Assembly: GCA_900549415.1 (NCBI GenBank)
Contig: URNX01000019.1
Location: 1-57,928 of the forward strand
Direction of reading: 5' to 3'
Source: an uncultured bacterium
Lineage (GTDB): Bacteria > Verrucomicrobiota > Lentisphaeria > Victivallales > UBA1829
DNA: 57,928 bases
The translations under genes were made by a program, and so were the position numbers. A model generated the notes under the pieces. That model was not told where the DNA came from and did no database searches. It saw only the letters and a list, made by a program, of their open reading frames with translations. Shown in pieces: positions 8,773-17,111 of the stretch. Position 1 is the first letter of the stretch; each line of letters starts with the position of its first letter.

Positions 8773-11448
8773 ATGAAACTGGTTCCGTTTTTTTCTCTTT
8801 TTCTGATTCTGCTGAACAGCACGGCGGCAGAATCAACGCCGTGGAAATTCTACCGTCATCAATCCGTCCCGGAGCAGGACGCCTCAGGAAAAGCCGACGG
8901 GAAGAATCTTTCCGCCTTCGTCCGGAAGTGGCACGCGCCCGGACGAATCCGTTTTCTCCGCACTCTTCACCTGGAGGCCAACAAGCGGTTCAGGATGGAT
9001 TTTACAACGGAATCCGACGCTTCCGGAAGCATCTATCTCACGGTTCAGGCAAAGAACGGAGCCATGATTCTGCACACGTCATGGTACATCCCGAAGGGAA
9101 AGAAACAGCATTCGGTTCCGTTTCTGACTCCAGCGGACTGCGCTCCGGATGCACAGATTCTGCTGCAGATCGGCGGGCTTCCCGGACATCTCAAGATCAG
9201 TGAAGTTGCATTCCGCGAAGAGCAGAACACAAAAAAGGAACAGGAATTCCGCGAAGGAAGCGAATGGAAAACGGTTGCAATGAACAATCTCTATGTGAAA
9301 CCCGGTTCCGCTCTGGATTTCTCCGGCGGCGTCCCCCTCCCCGCCGGAAGCTTCGGCAGACTCATCGTCAACGCCGACGGAGTTCCCGTTTTTGAAAAAC
9401 AGCCGGAAAAGGCGGTCCGTTTTCTCGGCTTCAACACCGTCCCGGCGGATGTTTATGAAGTCAAAGACGATGCGGCGTTCCGCAAGGCCGTACGCGAATT
9501 CGCGCAGGCGGCGCGGCGGCAGGGATACAACCTCTTCCGCGTCAACACTCTTCAGGATTATCTGCCGCGCAAACCGAAACAGGACCGCGTGGTCGATCCC
9601 CGCTGGCTCGACCGTTTCGAATATCTGCTTGCCGAACTGAAAAAAGAAGGCATTTACATTCAGCTTGTTCTGACGGCACAGAACCCCTTCTTCGCTCCCG
9701 AGCGGCGCGGAGAAGCGCACTGGTACCGCAATCTTTACAAAATGCTCTTCTACCTCGGCGAAGGTCCGCTGATGGACGCGTTCCAGTACACGCTCTCGCT
9801 GATGAGCCGCGTCAATCCCTATACCGGGCTGGCGTGGAAAGACGATCCGGCAATTGTGCTCGTCGAGTTCTGCAACGAACAGTATGCGGCATTCTCCTAC
9901 CTTGCAAAATTCGCACACAAGTTTCCGAAACTCTTTCAGCCCGTCGAAGACGAATGGAACCGCTGGCTGACCGCGAAATACGGAAAACGGATTCCGGAAA
10001 ACATCCGCGGAAAGACTCCGGAGGGCAAACCCGTCCCGATTCCGGAAAATCAGTACGGAAATTCTCCCGCGGCAAATGAATTCACTCTTTTTCTGCAGGA
10101 GCTTACGGCGGCAAACAACCGCCGCTGCACCGAACTGCTCCGCAAAGCCGGCTACCCGGGACTCGTCTCACAGAACAACTACCGGACGCTCTTTTCCTCC
10201 GCCGCAACACAGGAAACCATGCCGGTCGTCGACGACCACTGCTACTTTGCGCATCCGACCCGCGCCGTTTTCACGGGGGCGGCAAGCAGCTGGATGACCT
10301 CCGGCTCCTACGTCCCCGCGGAAAGCTCCGTCGCCAAAGCCGCGGATTACTTCCGCGGGCTCTTCACGGGACGACTCTACGGGAAACCGTTCTTCGTCGG
10401 AGAATACAATCACTGTTTCTGGAATCCGTATCTGCATGAAGCCGGAGCCGTCTTCGGCGCTTACGCAGCCTTTCAGAACTTCAGCGGATGCGCCATCTTC
10501 ACCGCCCCCGTCCAGCAGAAACCGCGTCCGGCTCAGACGATGAACAATTTTCTTGTCGGAATCAACCCGGTCATGCGGGCGAACGAGGCGATCGCATACT
10601 TTCTTTTCCGCCGCGGAGATGTCGCTCCGGCACGTCATTCGGCAATTCTCGCGATTCCCCGCCGGCTGATCGAGTCCGGCAGCAGAGGACGCGGAGCAAT
10701 CTCCACAGAACAGAACAAAGTTGCCCTGATGACCGGCTTCGGCGTGGTCTTTCCGGAACTGAAAGGCGGAACCGTCCGGCGCAAACCCGACTGCATACTT
10801 ACCCCCGCCGGAGTCGCGGCGATCGAAGACCACGACTGGTTTGTAAGTACGGTTGAATCCGCCTCATCCGGCAACTCGGCCGACGCCGTCGCAGCGGAAC
10901 TGAAACGGCGCGGAATTCTGCCGCCGTCAAACCGGAGCGAACCCTCAAAAGGCATTTACGAGAGCGACACCGGAGAGCTGATGATGAACACCCGCGAAAA
11001 GATTTTCCGGATCGTCACTCCGCGGTCGGAAACCGTTTCGCTCCCCGCAGAACGGAAAATCGCACTGAATCATCTCTCCGTTTCCGGCACCAGCATCCCC
11101 GCAACCGTTTCACTCCATGCGCTGGATTCGCAGGTTCTGAACCGGAGCCGGCATATGCTGCTGATCTATTCGACCGCAACCGCAAATTCCGGAATGATTC
11201 TCTCCGAAGACGGAGCGACAATGGTAAATCCGGGCGTTCAGCCGACTCTGCTCCGCTCCGGGAAGCTCTCATTTACACTTGAGAACATTCATGCGGCGGA
11301 ATTCACGCTCTATGCGCTCGCGATGGACGGCTCCCGGATTCAGGAACTGCCGTTCAGCATCCGGAACGGAAAATGCGAGGTCATCATAGACACTGCAGAA
11401 CTTCGCGGCGGAACGGTGTTTTTCGAATTTGCCCGGAAGCAGAAATAA
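8773..11448 (+). CDS. Large secreted glycoside hydrolase, clan GH-A-like (cassette A)
   Basis: The 891-residue protein has a clear signal peptide (about residues 1-20, FFSLFLILLNSTAAES) and is exported. An N-terminal beta-domain (20-170) precedes a TIM-barrel region (about 190-600) with clan GH-A features: an Asn-Glu acid/base pair in VEFCNEQYA near residue 365 and a candidate nucleophile in FFVGEYNH near residue 543. The C-terminal 250 residues look like beta-sandwich material. It is a paralogue of the protein at 33062: both share VKPGSALDFS, VRF.G.N and NPYTGLA.KDDPA. It may be a GH5-related or unclassified family; the substrate cannot be told. It begins 15 bp after the pseudopilin stop with a good GGAGGA site and is followed by a terminator. 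Confidence 0.85.
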   Translation: MKLVPFFSLFLILLNSTAAESTPWKFYRHQSVPEQDASGKADGKNLSAFVRKWHAPGRIRFLRTLHLEANKRFRMDFTTESDASGSIYLTVQAKNGAMILHTSWYIPKGKKQHSVPFLTPADCAPDAQILLQIGGLPGHLKISEVAFREEQNTKKEQEFREGSEWKTVAMNNLYVKPGSALDFSGGVPLPAGSFGRLIVNADGVPVFEKQPEKAVRFLGFNTVPADVYEVKDDAAFRKAVREFAQAARRQGYNLFRVNTLQDYLPRKPKQDRVVDPRWLDRFEYLLAELKKEGIYIQLVLTAQNPFFAPERRGEAHWYRNLYKMLFYLGEGPLMDAFQYTLSLMSRVNPYTGLAWKDDPAIVLVEFCNEQYAAFSYLAKFAHKFPKLFQPVEDEWNRWLTAKYGKRIPENIRGKTPEGKPVPIPENQYGNSPAANEFTLFLQELTAANNRRCTELLRKAGYPGLVSQNNYRTLFSSAATQETMPVVDDHCYFAHPTRAVFTGAASSWMTSGSYVPAESSVAKAADYFRGLFTGRLYGKPFFVGEYNHCFWNPYLHEAGAVFGAYAAFQNFSGCAIFTAPVQQKPRPAQTMNNFLVGINPVMRANEAIAYFLFRRGDVAPARHSAILAIPRRLIESGSRGRGAISTEQNKVALMTGFGVVFPELKGGTVRRKPDCILTPAGVAAIEDHDWFVSTVESASSGNSADAVAAELKRRGILPPSNRSEPSKGIYESDTGELMMNTREKIFRIVTPRSETVSLPAERKIALNHLSVSGTSIPATVSLHALDSQVLNRSRHMLLIYSTATANSGMILSEDGATMVNPGVQPTLLRSGKLSFTLENIHAAEFTLYALAMDGSRIQELPFSIRNGKCEVIIDTAELRGGTVFFEFARKQK

Positions 11449-11472
11449 CAAAAATCCGGAAATAGAGGCGTT

Positions 11473-11499
11473 TAATTTTCTCAAATAATGAGAAAATTA
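11473..11499. repeat. Perfect 11-bp inverted repeat
   Basis: TAATTTTCTCA (11473-11483) and TGAGAAAATTA (11489-11499) flank AATAA, 24 bp after the hydrolase stop and before its terminator. No U-run follows on either strand. It may be an operator or an mRNA 3'-end stabilising hairpin. The rest of the 11449-11793 gap holds the terminator and the leader of the next gene. Confidence 0.6.
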
Positions 11500-11506
11500 G
11501 AGAAAC

Positions 11507-11555
11507 AACGGCAAAAAACATAAAAAAAATCAGTTTTTTTGCCGTTTTTCTTTTG
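11507..11555 (+). terminator. Terminator of cassette A
   Basis: AACGGCAAAAAA (11507-11518) pairs with TTTTTTGCCGTT (11535-11546) over a 16-nt loop, followed by a T-rich run to 11555. Confidence 0.75.
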
Positions 11556-11572
11556 CATTCTTGAAACGGACG

Positions 11573-11793
11573 TATAAGTTAATCGAAGAAAGCCAAAGTG
11601 TACGATTGGCGTCGGCAGTTTCTCCGGGAGGGAAAAGGTCAAGCGCTGCGCAGACGGAGGACGAAGGGGAGCACTTCTGAAAACAGAACTGCTCAAAATG
11701 GAACCGGAACAGATTCCGGTGCCGCAAGCAATTGCACGATGACCGGAAACAGCTTCGGAGAAGCCCCGGTCAAAATGGAGAAGCAAAGGTATC
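11573..11793 (+). promoter_or_regulatory. Structured 5' leader of the RRM gene
   Basis: A candidate -10 TATAAG (11573-11578) with a poor -35 near 11551 would give a leader of about 200 nt. It holds no convincing gene. Near its 3' end are two hairpins: ACCGGAA/TTCCGGT at 11703-11720 with loop CAGA, and a two-tier stem at 11741-11771 (GACCGG/CCGGTC outside, GCTTC/GAAGC inside). The second ends about 20 nt before the start codon at 11794. A long structured leader on a gene for an RNA-binding protein suggests autoregulation or a temperature-responsive element; this is inference. Confidence 0.45.
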
Positions 11794-12138
11794 ATGAAGA
11801 GTATTTATGTGGGCAATCTGCCTTACAGCGCAACCGAAGACGAAGTCCGCGATCTTTTCTCCCAGCATGGAGAAGTCACCCGCGTCAAACTCGTAATCGA
11901 CAGAGAGACAAACCGTCCGAAAGGCTTCGGCTTTGTCGAAATGGATGACAACGGCGCGGCCGGTGCGATTCAGGCACTTGACGGCATCGAATTCGGCGGA
12001 AGAAGACTCCGCATCAACGAGGCACGCGAACGCGCAGAGCGTCCGCAGCGTTCCTTCGGCGACCGTCCGAGACGCTTCGACGGTCCCCGCGACGGAGGTT
12101 TCCGTCCGCGTGAAAACCGTCCTCCCAGAGAATTCTGA
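11794..12138 (+). CDS. RRM-domain RNA-binding protein
   Basis: This 114-residue protein is a single RNA-recognition motif (residues 1-80) with an Arg/Gly/Pro-rich tail. RNP2 is IYVGNL (residues 4-9) and RNP1 is KGFGFVEM (about 43-50), both with intact aromatic RNA-contact positions. The tail (FGDRPRRFDG and similar) is basic and low-complexity, as in bacterial RRM proteins linked to cold shock and single-stranded RNA binding. It is monocistronic, with a long structured leader upstream and a terminator right after the stop. The identification as RRM is secure; the RNA targets are unknown. Confidence 0.95.
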   Translation: MKSIYVGNLPYSATEDEVRDLFSQHGEVTRVKLVIDRETNRPKGFGFVEMDDNGAAGAIQALDGIEFGGRRLRINEARERAERPQRSFGDRPRRFDGPRDGGFRPRENRPPREF

Positions 12139-12159
12139 GCTTGATTTTCTGATTTTCAC

Positions 12160-12200
12160 GGCTTTCGGTTGCCTCCCGGGATCGAAAGCCCTTTTTGTTT
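12160..12200 (+). terminator. Terminator of the RRM gene, abutting the next start codon
   Basis: GGCTTTCG (12160-12167) and CGAAAGCC (12183-12190) form an 8-bp stem around a 15-nt loop, followed by CTTTTTGTTT up to 12200. The start codon of the next gene is at 12201. Confidence 0.75.
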
Positions 12201-13016
12201 ATGCCTGTCACAAAAGAAACGATCTTTGTTCTGCCCCCCGCGGATTTCGACAACCCGCTCATCCTCTGCGCCGCCGGAATCACGCACCCCGACCGCCGCT
12301 ACCGCGTCCGCCGCGAATGTGAAGATCTTACCGTGCTCGAATACATCGTCTCCGGAAAGGGGCATCTCCGGGTCGAGGGCAATTCCTGCGAAGTCAACGC
12401 AGGAGACGTCTATCTGATTCATCCATATACCCATCATGAATACCATGCCGACTGGGAAGAACCGTGGGAAAAAATCTGGTTCAATCTCCGCGGGCCGCTC
12501 GTCAAAAGTCTCATCGAAGTCTATCGGCTCACCGACGCCGTTCACTTTCCCGCCTGCCCGCTCGAACAGGAGTTCCGCGATGCGCTGGAAACCGTGCGGA
12601 CGCGTCCGTCGGATTCCTACACAAAACTTTCGCTCGCCCTGCACCGGATTTTCGCCGGACTCAACCGATGGCGTCAGCAGCATCCCGAAACCCGCAAGTC
12701 GCCGGAGGGATTGAAGTTGAAAACGCATCTCGACCGCCACTGGCGCCGCACCGTCTCCCTGGAGGAACTGGCAAAGCTCATCGGACGCTCCCGTTCGCAG
12801 GTCATGCGGATTTTCCAGCACGACTGGAACACAACTCCCTGCCAGTACATTCAGCAGCAGAGGCTGGATCTCGCAAAGCAGTATCTGGAAAACACGGACG
12901 CGAAAATCTCCCAGATCGCGGAGTTTGTCGGCTTCCGTGACGAATTCTATTTTTCCAACTGGTTTAAAGAAAAAACAGGCGTTTCCCCGCTCTTCTACCG
13001 CCGCGGAAAACAATAA
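12201..13016 (+). CDS. AraC-family regulator (orphan)
   Basis: This 271-residue regulator has an N-terminal cupin (residues 1-150; VEGNSCEVNAGDVYLIHPY is the barrel signature) and a C-terminal double HTH (about 165-268; ISQIAEFVGFRDEFYFSNWF). The N-terminal part resembles the regulator at 31292 (both have EY.VSG.G and AGDVYL.P). The in-frame TTG at 12195 lies inside the terminator U-run of the previous gene; ATG 12201 follows immediately and has no ribosome-binding site. It would therefore be leaderless, or translated from read-through RNA. Unlike the other AraC genes here it has no divergent enzyme partner, so its target may be elsewhere. Confidence 0.87.
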   Translation: MPVTKETIFVLPPADFDNPLILCAAGITHPDRRYRVRRECEDLTVLEYIVSGKGHLRVEGNSCEVNAGDVYLIHPYTHHEYHADWEEPWEKIWFNLRGPLVKSLIEVYRLTDAVHFPACPLEQEFRDALETVRTRPSDSYTKLSLALHRIFAGLNRWRQQHPETRKSPEGLKLKTHLDRHWRRTVSLEELAKLIGRSRSQVMRIFQHDWNTTPCQYIQQQRLDLAKQYLENTDAKISQIAEFVGFRDEFYFSNWFKEKTGVSPLFYRRGKQ

Positions 13017-13062
13017 TCACGGATTTTTCCCGTTCCGCCTGCAAAAAAACAAAAGGAACCAC

Positions 13063-13090
13063 TTGAAAAATCGCAAAAAAAGAGTATCTT
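13063..13090 (+). promoter_or_regulatory. Promoter of the folD-rlmN operon
   Basis: TTGAAA (13063-13068), 16-bp spacer, TATCTT (13085-13090), 27 bp before the start at 13118. The genes from 13118 to 21383 lie on one strand with short gaps or overlaps; the widest gap is 72 bp, before 14419. Confidence 0.6.
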
Positions 13091-13117
13091 GTCAAGAAAC
13101 TATGGAAGGTTGAAGTC

Positions 13118-13465
13118 ATGAAACATATTCTAGCCCTGTTCGCCCTGCTTCTGCTGCCGGCAGCGCTCTTCGCTGACACCCCCGATCAGGATCCCGTACT
13201 TCTGAAAGGACGCCTGGCAGTAATGGAGGCTCAGCGGAACAAAGAGATGCAAAATCTGACCGAGACCAGAATGAAACACATCCGCACCGATAAAAATCTC
13301 AAGCGGATGCACGACAACATCATGATCATGCACCGCAACCTCGCCCTCGCGCTTGATACGAAAAAGGATGTCCGCGAAATCAACGACAGACTCCTTCAGC
13401 TCGACGAAGAGATCAAAGCGCTGCAGAAAAAAATCGACACACTGAACAAGACGGAGAAGAAATAA
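13118..13465 (+). CDS. Small secreted coiled-coil protein
   Basis: I do not recognise a family. The 115-residue protein has a clear signal peptide (ILALFALLLLPAALFA, cleavage near residue 20), then a charged helical body with heptad character (EAQRNKEMQNLTETRMKH and INDRLLQLDEEIKALQKKI), so it is probably a periplasmic coiled coil. The ribosome-binding site GGAAGG lies just upstream. It is the first gene of the operon and its stop overlaps the folD start by one base. It could be a small periplasmic adaptor or chaperone, but nothing proves this. Confidence 0.75.
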   Translation: MKHILALFALLLLPAALFADTPDQDPVLLKGRLAVMEAQRNKEMQNLTETRMKHIRTDKNLKRMHDNIMIMHRNLALALDTKKDVREINDRLLQLDEEIKALQKKIDTLNKTEKK

Positions 13466-14346
13466 TGGCGGAAATCATCATCGACGGCAAGGCGGTCGCC
13501 GCCGCGGTAAACGCGGAAAACGCGCGCAAGTGCGAGGAACTGGCAAAGAAATATGGAAGCCGTCCCGGTCTCGCGGTCGTGCTCGTCGGCGACGATCCCG
13601 CATCCCAGGTCTATGTCTCCTCCAAAGTCAAAAAATGCGGTGAACTCGGCATCTATTCCGAAAAAATCGTGCTTCCGAAAGATTCCACTCAGCAGCAGGT
13701 TCTCGACGTCATCGACTCCCTCAACAAGAACCCGGAAATCCACGGAATCCTCGTTCAGTCTCCGCCTCCGCCGCAGATCAACGAAGAGGAAATCATCCTC
13801 GCCATCGACCCGAAAAAAGACGTTGACTGCTTCCATCCGTACAACACCGGGCGGATGCTTCAGGGCGACTTGACCGGCAACCTTCCCTGCACCCCCGCGG
13901 GCGTCATGGAACTGCTGAAATACTACAAAATCTCAACTTCCGGCAAACGCGCTGTGGTTCTCGGACGCTCCAATATCGTCGGCAAGCCGATGATGTGCCT
14001 GCTCTCCGGCAAGGGCGCGGATGCGACCGTCACGCTCTGCCACTCCCGCACGCGCGATCTGGCGGAGGAGCTCCGCCGGGCGGACATCATCGTCGCGGCG
14101 ATCGGCAAACCGGAATTCGTGAAAGGCGACATGGTCAAGGAAGGCGCGGTAGTCATCGACGTCGGAATCAACCGCATCCCGGACGCATCGTCGGCAAAAG
14201 GTTACCGCATCGTCGGAGACGTTGCATTCGATGAAGTCGCGCCGAAGGCTTATGCGATCACCCCCGTTCCGGGCGGAGTCGGTCCCATGACCATCGCCAT
14301 GCTCATGCGCAACGCCATTCACAGCATGGAACGCATCCTCGGCTGA
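13465..14346 (+). CDS. folD: Bifunctional methylene-THF dehydrogenase/cyclohydrolase
   Basis: FolD interconverts 5,10-methylene-, methenyl- and 10-formyl-tetrahydrofolate using NADP, supplying one-carbon units for purines and fMet-tRNA. At 293 residues it has the usual length. The active-site pair Tyr50 and Lys54 is seen in YVSSKVKKC, the second substrate loop is KKDVDCFHP, the NADP-binding segment is VLGRSNIVGKPM, and the C-terminal signature PVPGGVGPMT is intact. One oddity: the usual VQLPLP loop is VQSPPPP here. The start overlaps the preceding stop (TAATG). Confidence 0.97.
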   Translation: MAEIIIDGKAVAAAVNAENARKCEELAKKYGSRPGLAVVLVGDDPASQVYVSSKVKKCGELGIYSEKIVLPKDSTQQQVLDVIDSLNKNPEIHGILVQSPPPPQINEEEIILAIDPKKDVDCFHPYNTGRMLQGDLTGNLPCTPAGVMELLKYYKISTSGKRAVVLGRSNIVGKPMMCLLSGKGADATVTLCHSRTRDLAEELRRADIIVAAIGKPEFVKGDMVKEGAVVIDVGINRIPDASSAKGYRIVGDVAFDEVAPKAYAITPVPGGVGPMTIAMLMRNAIHSMERILG

Positions 14347-14418
14347 TATCCGTTTTTGTAACGGGAAACGGACGTTTGTGCAATAAAGTCTCTCAGGAGA
14401 CGGAAGAAGGCTTGAAAT

Positions 14419-15846
14419 TTGAATACGACAATTTACAGTTTTACGATTCTGATCGCAATTCTCGCGATTCTGATCGTCTACTGCGCGCACATGCGGATCC
14501 GCATTATGATTCTGCGGAAAAAGCTCGCGGATTCCTACCACAAGCGCGCGGAAACGACACGCTTCATGGACATTTTCGCGCGCAACCTCCGCGGCAACGA
14601 CGAAGTTGACACCTGGATGAACACCGCCGCGCGCTATGTCGGCGACCTCGTTGAAGCGCAGTCCATCTGCGTGTTCGCGCTTGAAGGAGAATATCTCCGC
14701 GCCGTCGGCGTCTTCGGAGCATTCCCCCTGCTCTCCAACCGCCGCGCGGGCGACTATGTCCTCACGAAACCGAAATACATTCTCGAAACACTGAAGCGCG
14801 AGCGCTGCAAAATCGGAACCGGCTTCATCGGCGAAGTGGCGGAAAACCGCGAAGACGTTTTTCTGCCCGACCCGACTGTCGACCCGCGCATCAGCGATTT
14901 CCTCAACTCCGCCGTCCCGATTCACTCCCTCATGGCGGTTCCGCTCGTCAACGAAGGGCAGGTCTCCGGCGTCATCTGCGCCGTCAACAGCAAACACATG
15001 GATATGCCGTTCACGACCGAACAGTTCGGACGCTTCAAATTCATCGCCTCGCAGGTGGTTCTCGCCCAGAACATCATCCAGGTTTACTCGACCCTCAGCG
15101 AACAGCAGCGCATCAATCAGGAACTGGCGTTCGCGCGCAACCTCCAGCTCTCTCTCATGCCGAAACGCTTCCCGATGTGGGGACGCTTCATCATCCACGC
15201 CTTCACCCGCGCCTCGAAAGAGGTCAGCGGAGATTTCTACGACTTCGTGCAGATCGACGACGACCGTCTGCTCGTCGTCATCGGCGACGCCTGCGGCAAA
15301 GGAATTCCCGCCTGCATGATCATGGCGATGACCCGCTCGTTCATCCGAGCCAACATCGGACACTTCACCTCGCTCAAAGAGCTCCTCCGGGAACTCAACA
15401 CGAACCTCTACCGCGACACCGTCGACGAGCGCTACATCACCCTCGGATGCTGTCTGATCGACAAGAAAGAATCAACCATTGAATACGCCCGTGCGGGTCA
15501 CACGCCGCTTCTGCTCTATGTGCGCGAACACACCCGCGCGATCAACCCGGACGGCTCCGCGCTCGGTCTGCTCCCCTCCGAACTCTCCGATTTCGATACG
15601 CTCTGCACCGAAATCACCCCGCAGACGACCATGCTCATGTTCACGGACGGCATCAACGAGGCGACCAACGAACGCGACGAGTTCTTCGGCATTCCGCGCC
15701 TGACTGAAATCTACAAGGACAGCTGTGTCCGCGGCGACTCGCTCGAAGGCACGATCGACACCATCATGAAGGCTGTCGACACCTACTCCGAAGTTCCGAA
15801 AGATCAGGAGGACGATCAGACCATGGTCCTCATCAAGCATATTTAA
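14419..15846 (+). CDS. Membrane-anchored GAF/PP2C (RsbU-type) serine phosphatase
   Basis: The 475-residue protein starts with one transmembrane helix (residues 8-25), then a GAF sensor domain (about 50-210, with MAVPLVNEGQVSGVICAVN), a short helical linker (INQELAFARNLQLSLMP) and a SpoIIE/PP2C-type phosphatase domain (about 245-475). The phosphatase motifs are intact: EVSGDFYDF, GDACGKGIPA, YARAGHTP and MFTDGINEA, giving the acidic metal-binding residues. Such proteins dephosphorylate anti-anti-sigma factors in partner-switching pathways, but no STAS or anti-sigma gene is nearby. The start is TTG at 14419, after GAAGAAGG at 14403-14410; a 5-bp hairpin (14388-14401) sits just before it. Confidence 0.92.
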   Translation: MNTTIYSFTILIAILAILIVYCAHMRIRIMILRKKLADSYHKRAETTRFMDIFARNLRGNDEVDTWMNTAARYVGDLVEAQSICVFALEGEYLRAVGVFGAFPLLSNRRAGDYVLTKPKYILETLKRERCKIGTGFIGEVAENREDVFLPDPTVDPRISDFLNSAVPIHSLMAVPLVNEGQVSGVICAVNSKHMDMPFTTEQFGRFKFIASQVVLAQNIIQVYSTLSEQQRINQELAFARNLQLSLMPKRFPMWGRFIIHAFTRASKEVSGDFYDFVQIDDDRLLVVIGDACGKGIPACMIMAMTRSFIRANIGHFTSLKELLRELNTNLYRDTVDERYITLGCCLIDKKESTIEYARAGHTPLLLYVREHTRAINPDGSALGLLPSELSDFDTLCTEITPQTTMLMFTDGINEATNERDEFFGIPRLTEIYKDSCVRGDSLEGTIDTIMKAVDTYSEVPKDQEDDQTMVLIKHI

Positions 15847-15857
15847 GGAGGTTCCGC

Positions 15858-16133
15858 ATGAAGATTTTTCTGATTCTTCTTTCCGCTCTGCTCCTCGCCG
15901 GATGCACCTCAACCGGTTCTGCAAAAAAGCCGCCGAAACGGGAGGACGTCTCCACGGAAAGCGGCTGGAAAAAATTCATGGCGAAACAGGAAGAGGAAGA
16001 CAAGCGCTTCCACCGCATGGATTCCAGACAGCTCGACAATTATCAGGTCTTCCCGTGGCGCGAAGGCGGACGGAGAAGCGAAACCATTTATGAAAATCGC
16101 AACAAGTCGGTGTTTACCGACGGATGGTGGTGA
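15858..16133 (+). CDS. Small lipoprotein
   Basis: This 91-residue protein has a lipoprotein signal with the lipobox LLAGC (Cys16 as lipidation site) and a short charged body (KKFMAKQEEEDKRFHRMDS, then a tail ending TDGWW). No known domain is visible. AAGGAGG precedes the ATG, 11 bp after the phosphatase stop, and it lies 3 bp before the heptose epimerase gene. It is probably a small envelope lipoprotein made together with the neighbouring cell-surface genes. Confidence 0.8.
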   Translation: MKIFLILLSALLLAGCTSTGSAKKPPKREDVSTESGWKKFMAKQEEEDKRFHRMDSRQLDNYQVFPWREGGRRSETIYENRNKSVFTDGWW

Positions 16134-16136
16134 AAA

Positions 16137-17111
16137 ATGAAATACATTGTTACCGGAGGAGCGGGACTCATCGGCGGAGCCGTGGTCGCCGCATTGAACG
16201 AAGCGGGGGAGGATGACATCCTCATCGTCGATCATCTCGGAACTTCCGAAAAATGGAAAAACCTGCGCGGTCTCCAGTACACCGATTATCTGGAAAAGGA
16301 TATCTTCCGCCGCCTTCTCTATGAGGGCAAATTCAACGATACCGGAATCAAAGCGGTCTTCCATCTCGGCGCGTGTTCCTCCACAACCGAGCGCGACGCC
16401 AGCTACCTTGCCGACAACAATTTCAACGTCACCAAGGAGCTCGCCGCATTCTCGGTCTCCAACCAGGCGCATTTCCTTTACGCTTCCAGCGCAGCGACTT
16501 ACGGCGCCGGAGAGCACGGCTATGTCGACGACGAGGAGAAGATGCACGAGCTGCGCCCCCTGAACATGTACGGCTACTCCAAACTCATGTTCGACCTCTG
16601 GGCGAAACGCACCGGAATTCTCCGTTCCATCACCGGCATGAAGTTCACAAACGTCTTCGGCCCCAATGAAAAGCACAAAGGTCCGATGCGCAGCATGGTT
16701 CTGCGTTCCTTCGAACAGATCACCTCGCGCGGCTACGTCGAGCTCTTCCGCTCCGATCGACCCGAATATGCGGACGGCGAACAGAAGCGCGACTTCATCT
16801 ATGTCAAAGACGTCGCGCAGATGATTCTCGCCCTCATGGAACATAACGCAAAGGGCATCTACAACATCGGCAGCGGACGCGCCGAAAGCTGGAACGCGCT
16901 CGCAACCGCCGTGTTCAAAGCTCTCGGCAAGACGCCGGACATCCGTTACATCGACATGCCCGACACGCTCAAAGGCAAGTATCAGTACTTCACCAAAGCC
17001 GACATGACCAAGTTCAACGCCCTGAACACCGGACGCGGCGCGCATCCGCTCGAAGAGACTGTCGCAGACTACGTCCGGAATCATCTCGTCCCCGAAAGCA
17101 AGGAAGCATGA
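16137..17111 (+). CDS. hldD: ADP-L-glycero-D-manno-heptose 6-epimerase
   Basis: HldD (RfaD) is the last enzyme of ADP-heptose synthesis for the lipopolysaccharide inner core. The 324-residue length fits. An extended-SDR Rossmann start GGAGLIGGAV, the SSAATYG serine motif and the catalytic YGYSK (YxxxK) are present, followed by the epimerase-specific KFTNVFGPNE and QKRDFIYVKDVA. It supports a Gram-negative envelope with heptose-containing LPS. It is followed by a 4-bp ATGA overlap into the next gene. Confidence 0.96.
   Translation: MKYIVTGGAGLIGGAVVAALNEAGEDDILIVDHLGTSEKWKNLRGLQYTDYLEKDIFRRLLYEGKFNDTGIKAVFHLGACSSTTERDASYLADNNFNVTKELAAFSVSNQAHFLYASSAATYGAGEHGYVDDEEKMHELRPLNMYGYSKLMFDLWAKRTGILRSITGMKFTNVFGPNEKHKGPMRSMVLRSFEQITSRGYVELFRSDRPEYADGEQKRDFIYVKDVAQMILALMEHNAKGIYNIGSGRAESWNALATAVFKALGKTPDIRYIDMPDTLKGKYQYFTKADMTKFNALNTGRGAHPLEETVADYVRNHLVPESKEA

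Noticed and set aside
11598..11948. 116-codon frame across the RRM leader
   Set aside because: Low-complexity Arg/Ser/Thr composition, overlaps the RRM gene in another frame, and lies in a structured leader.
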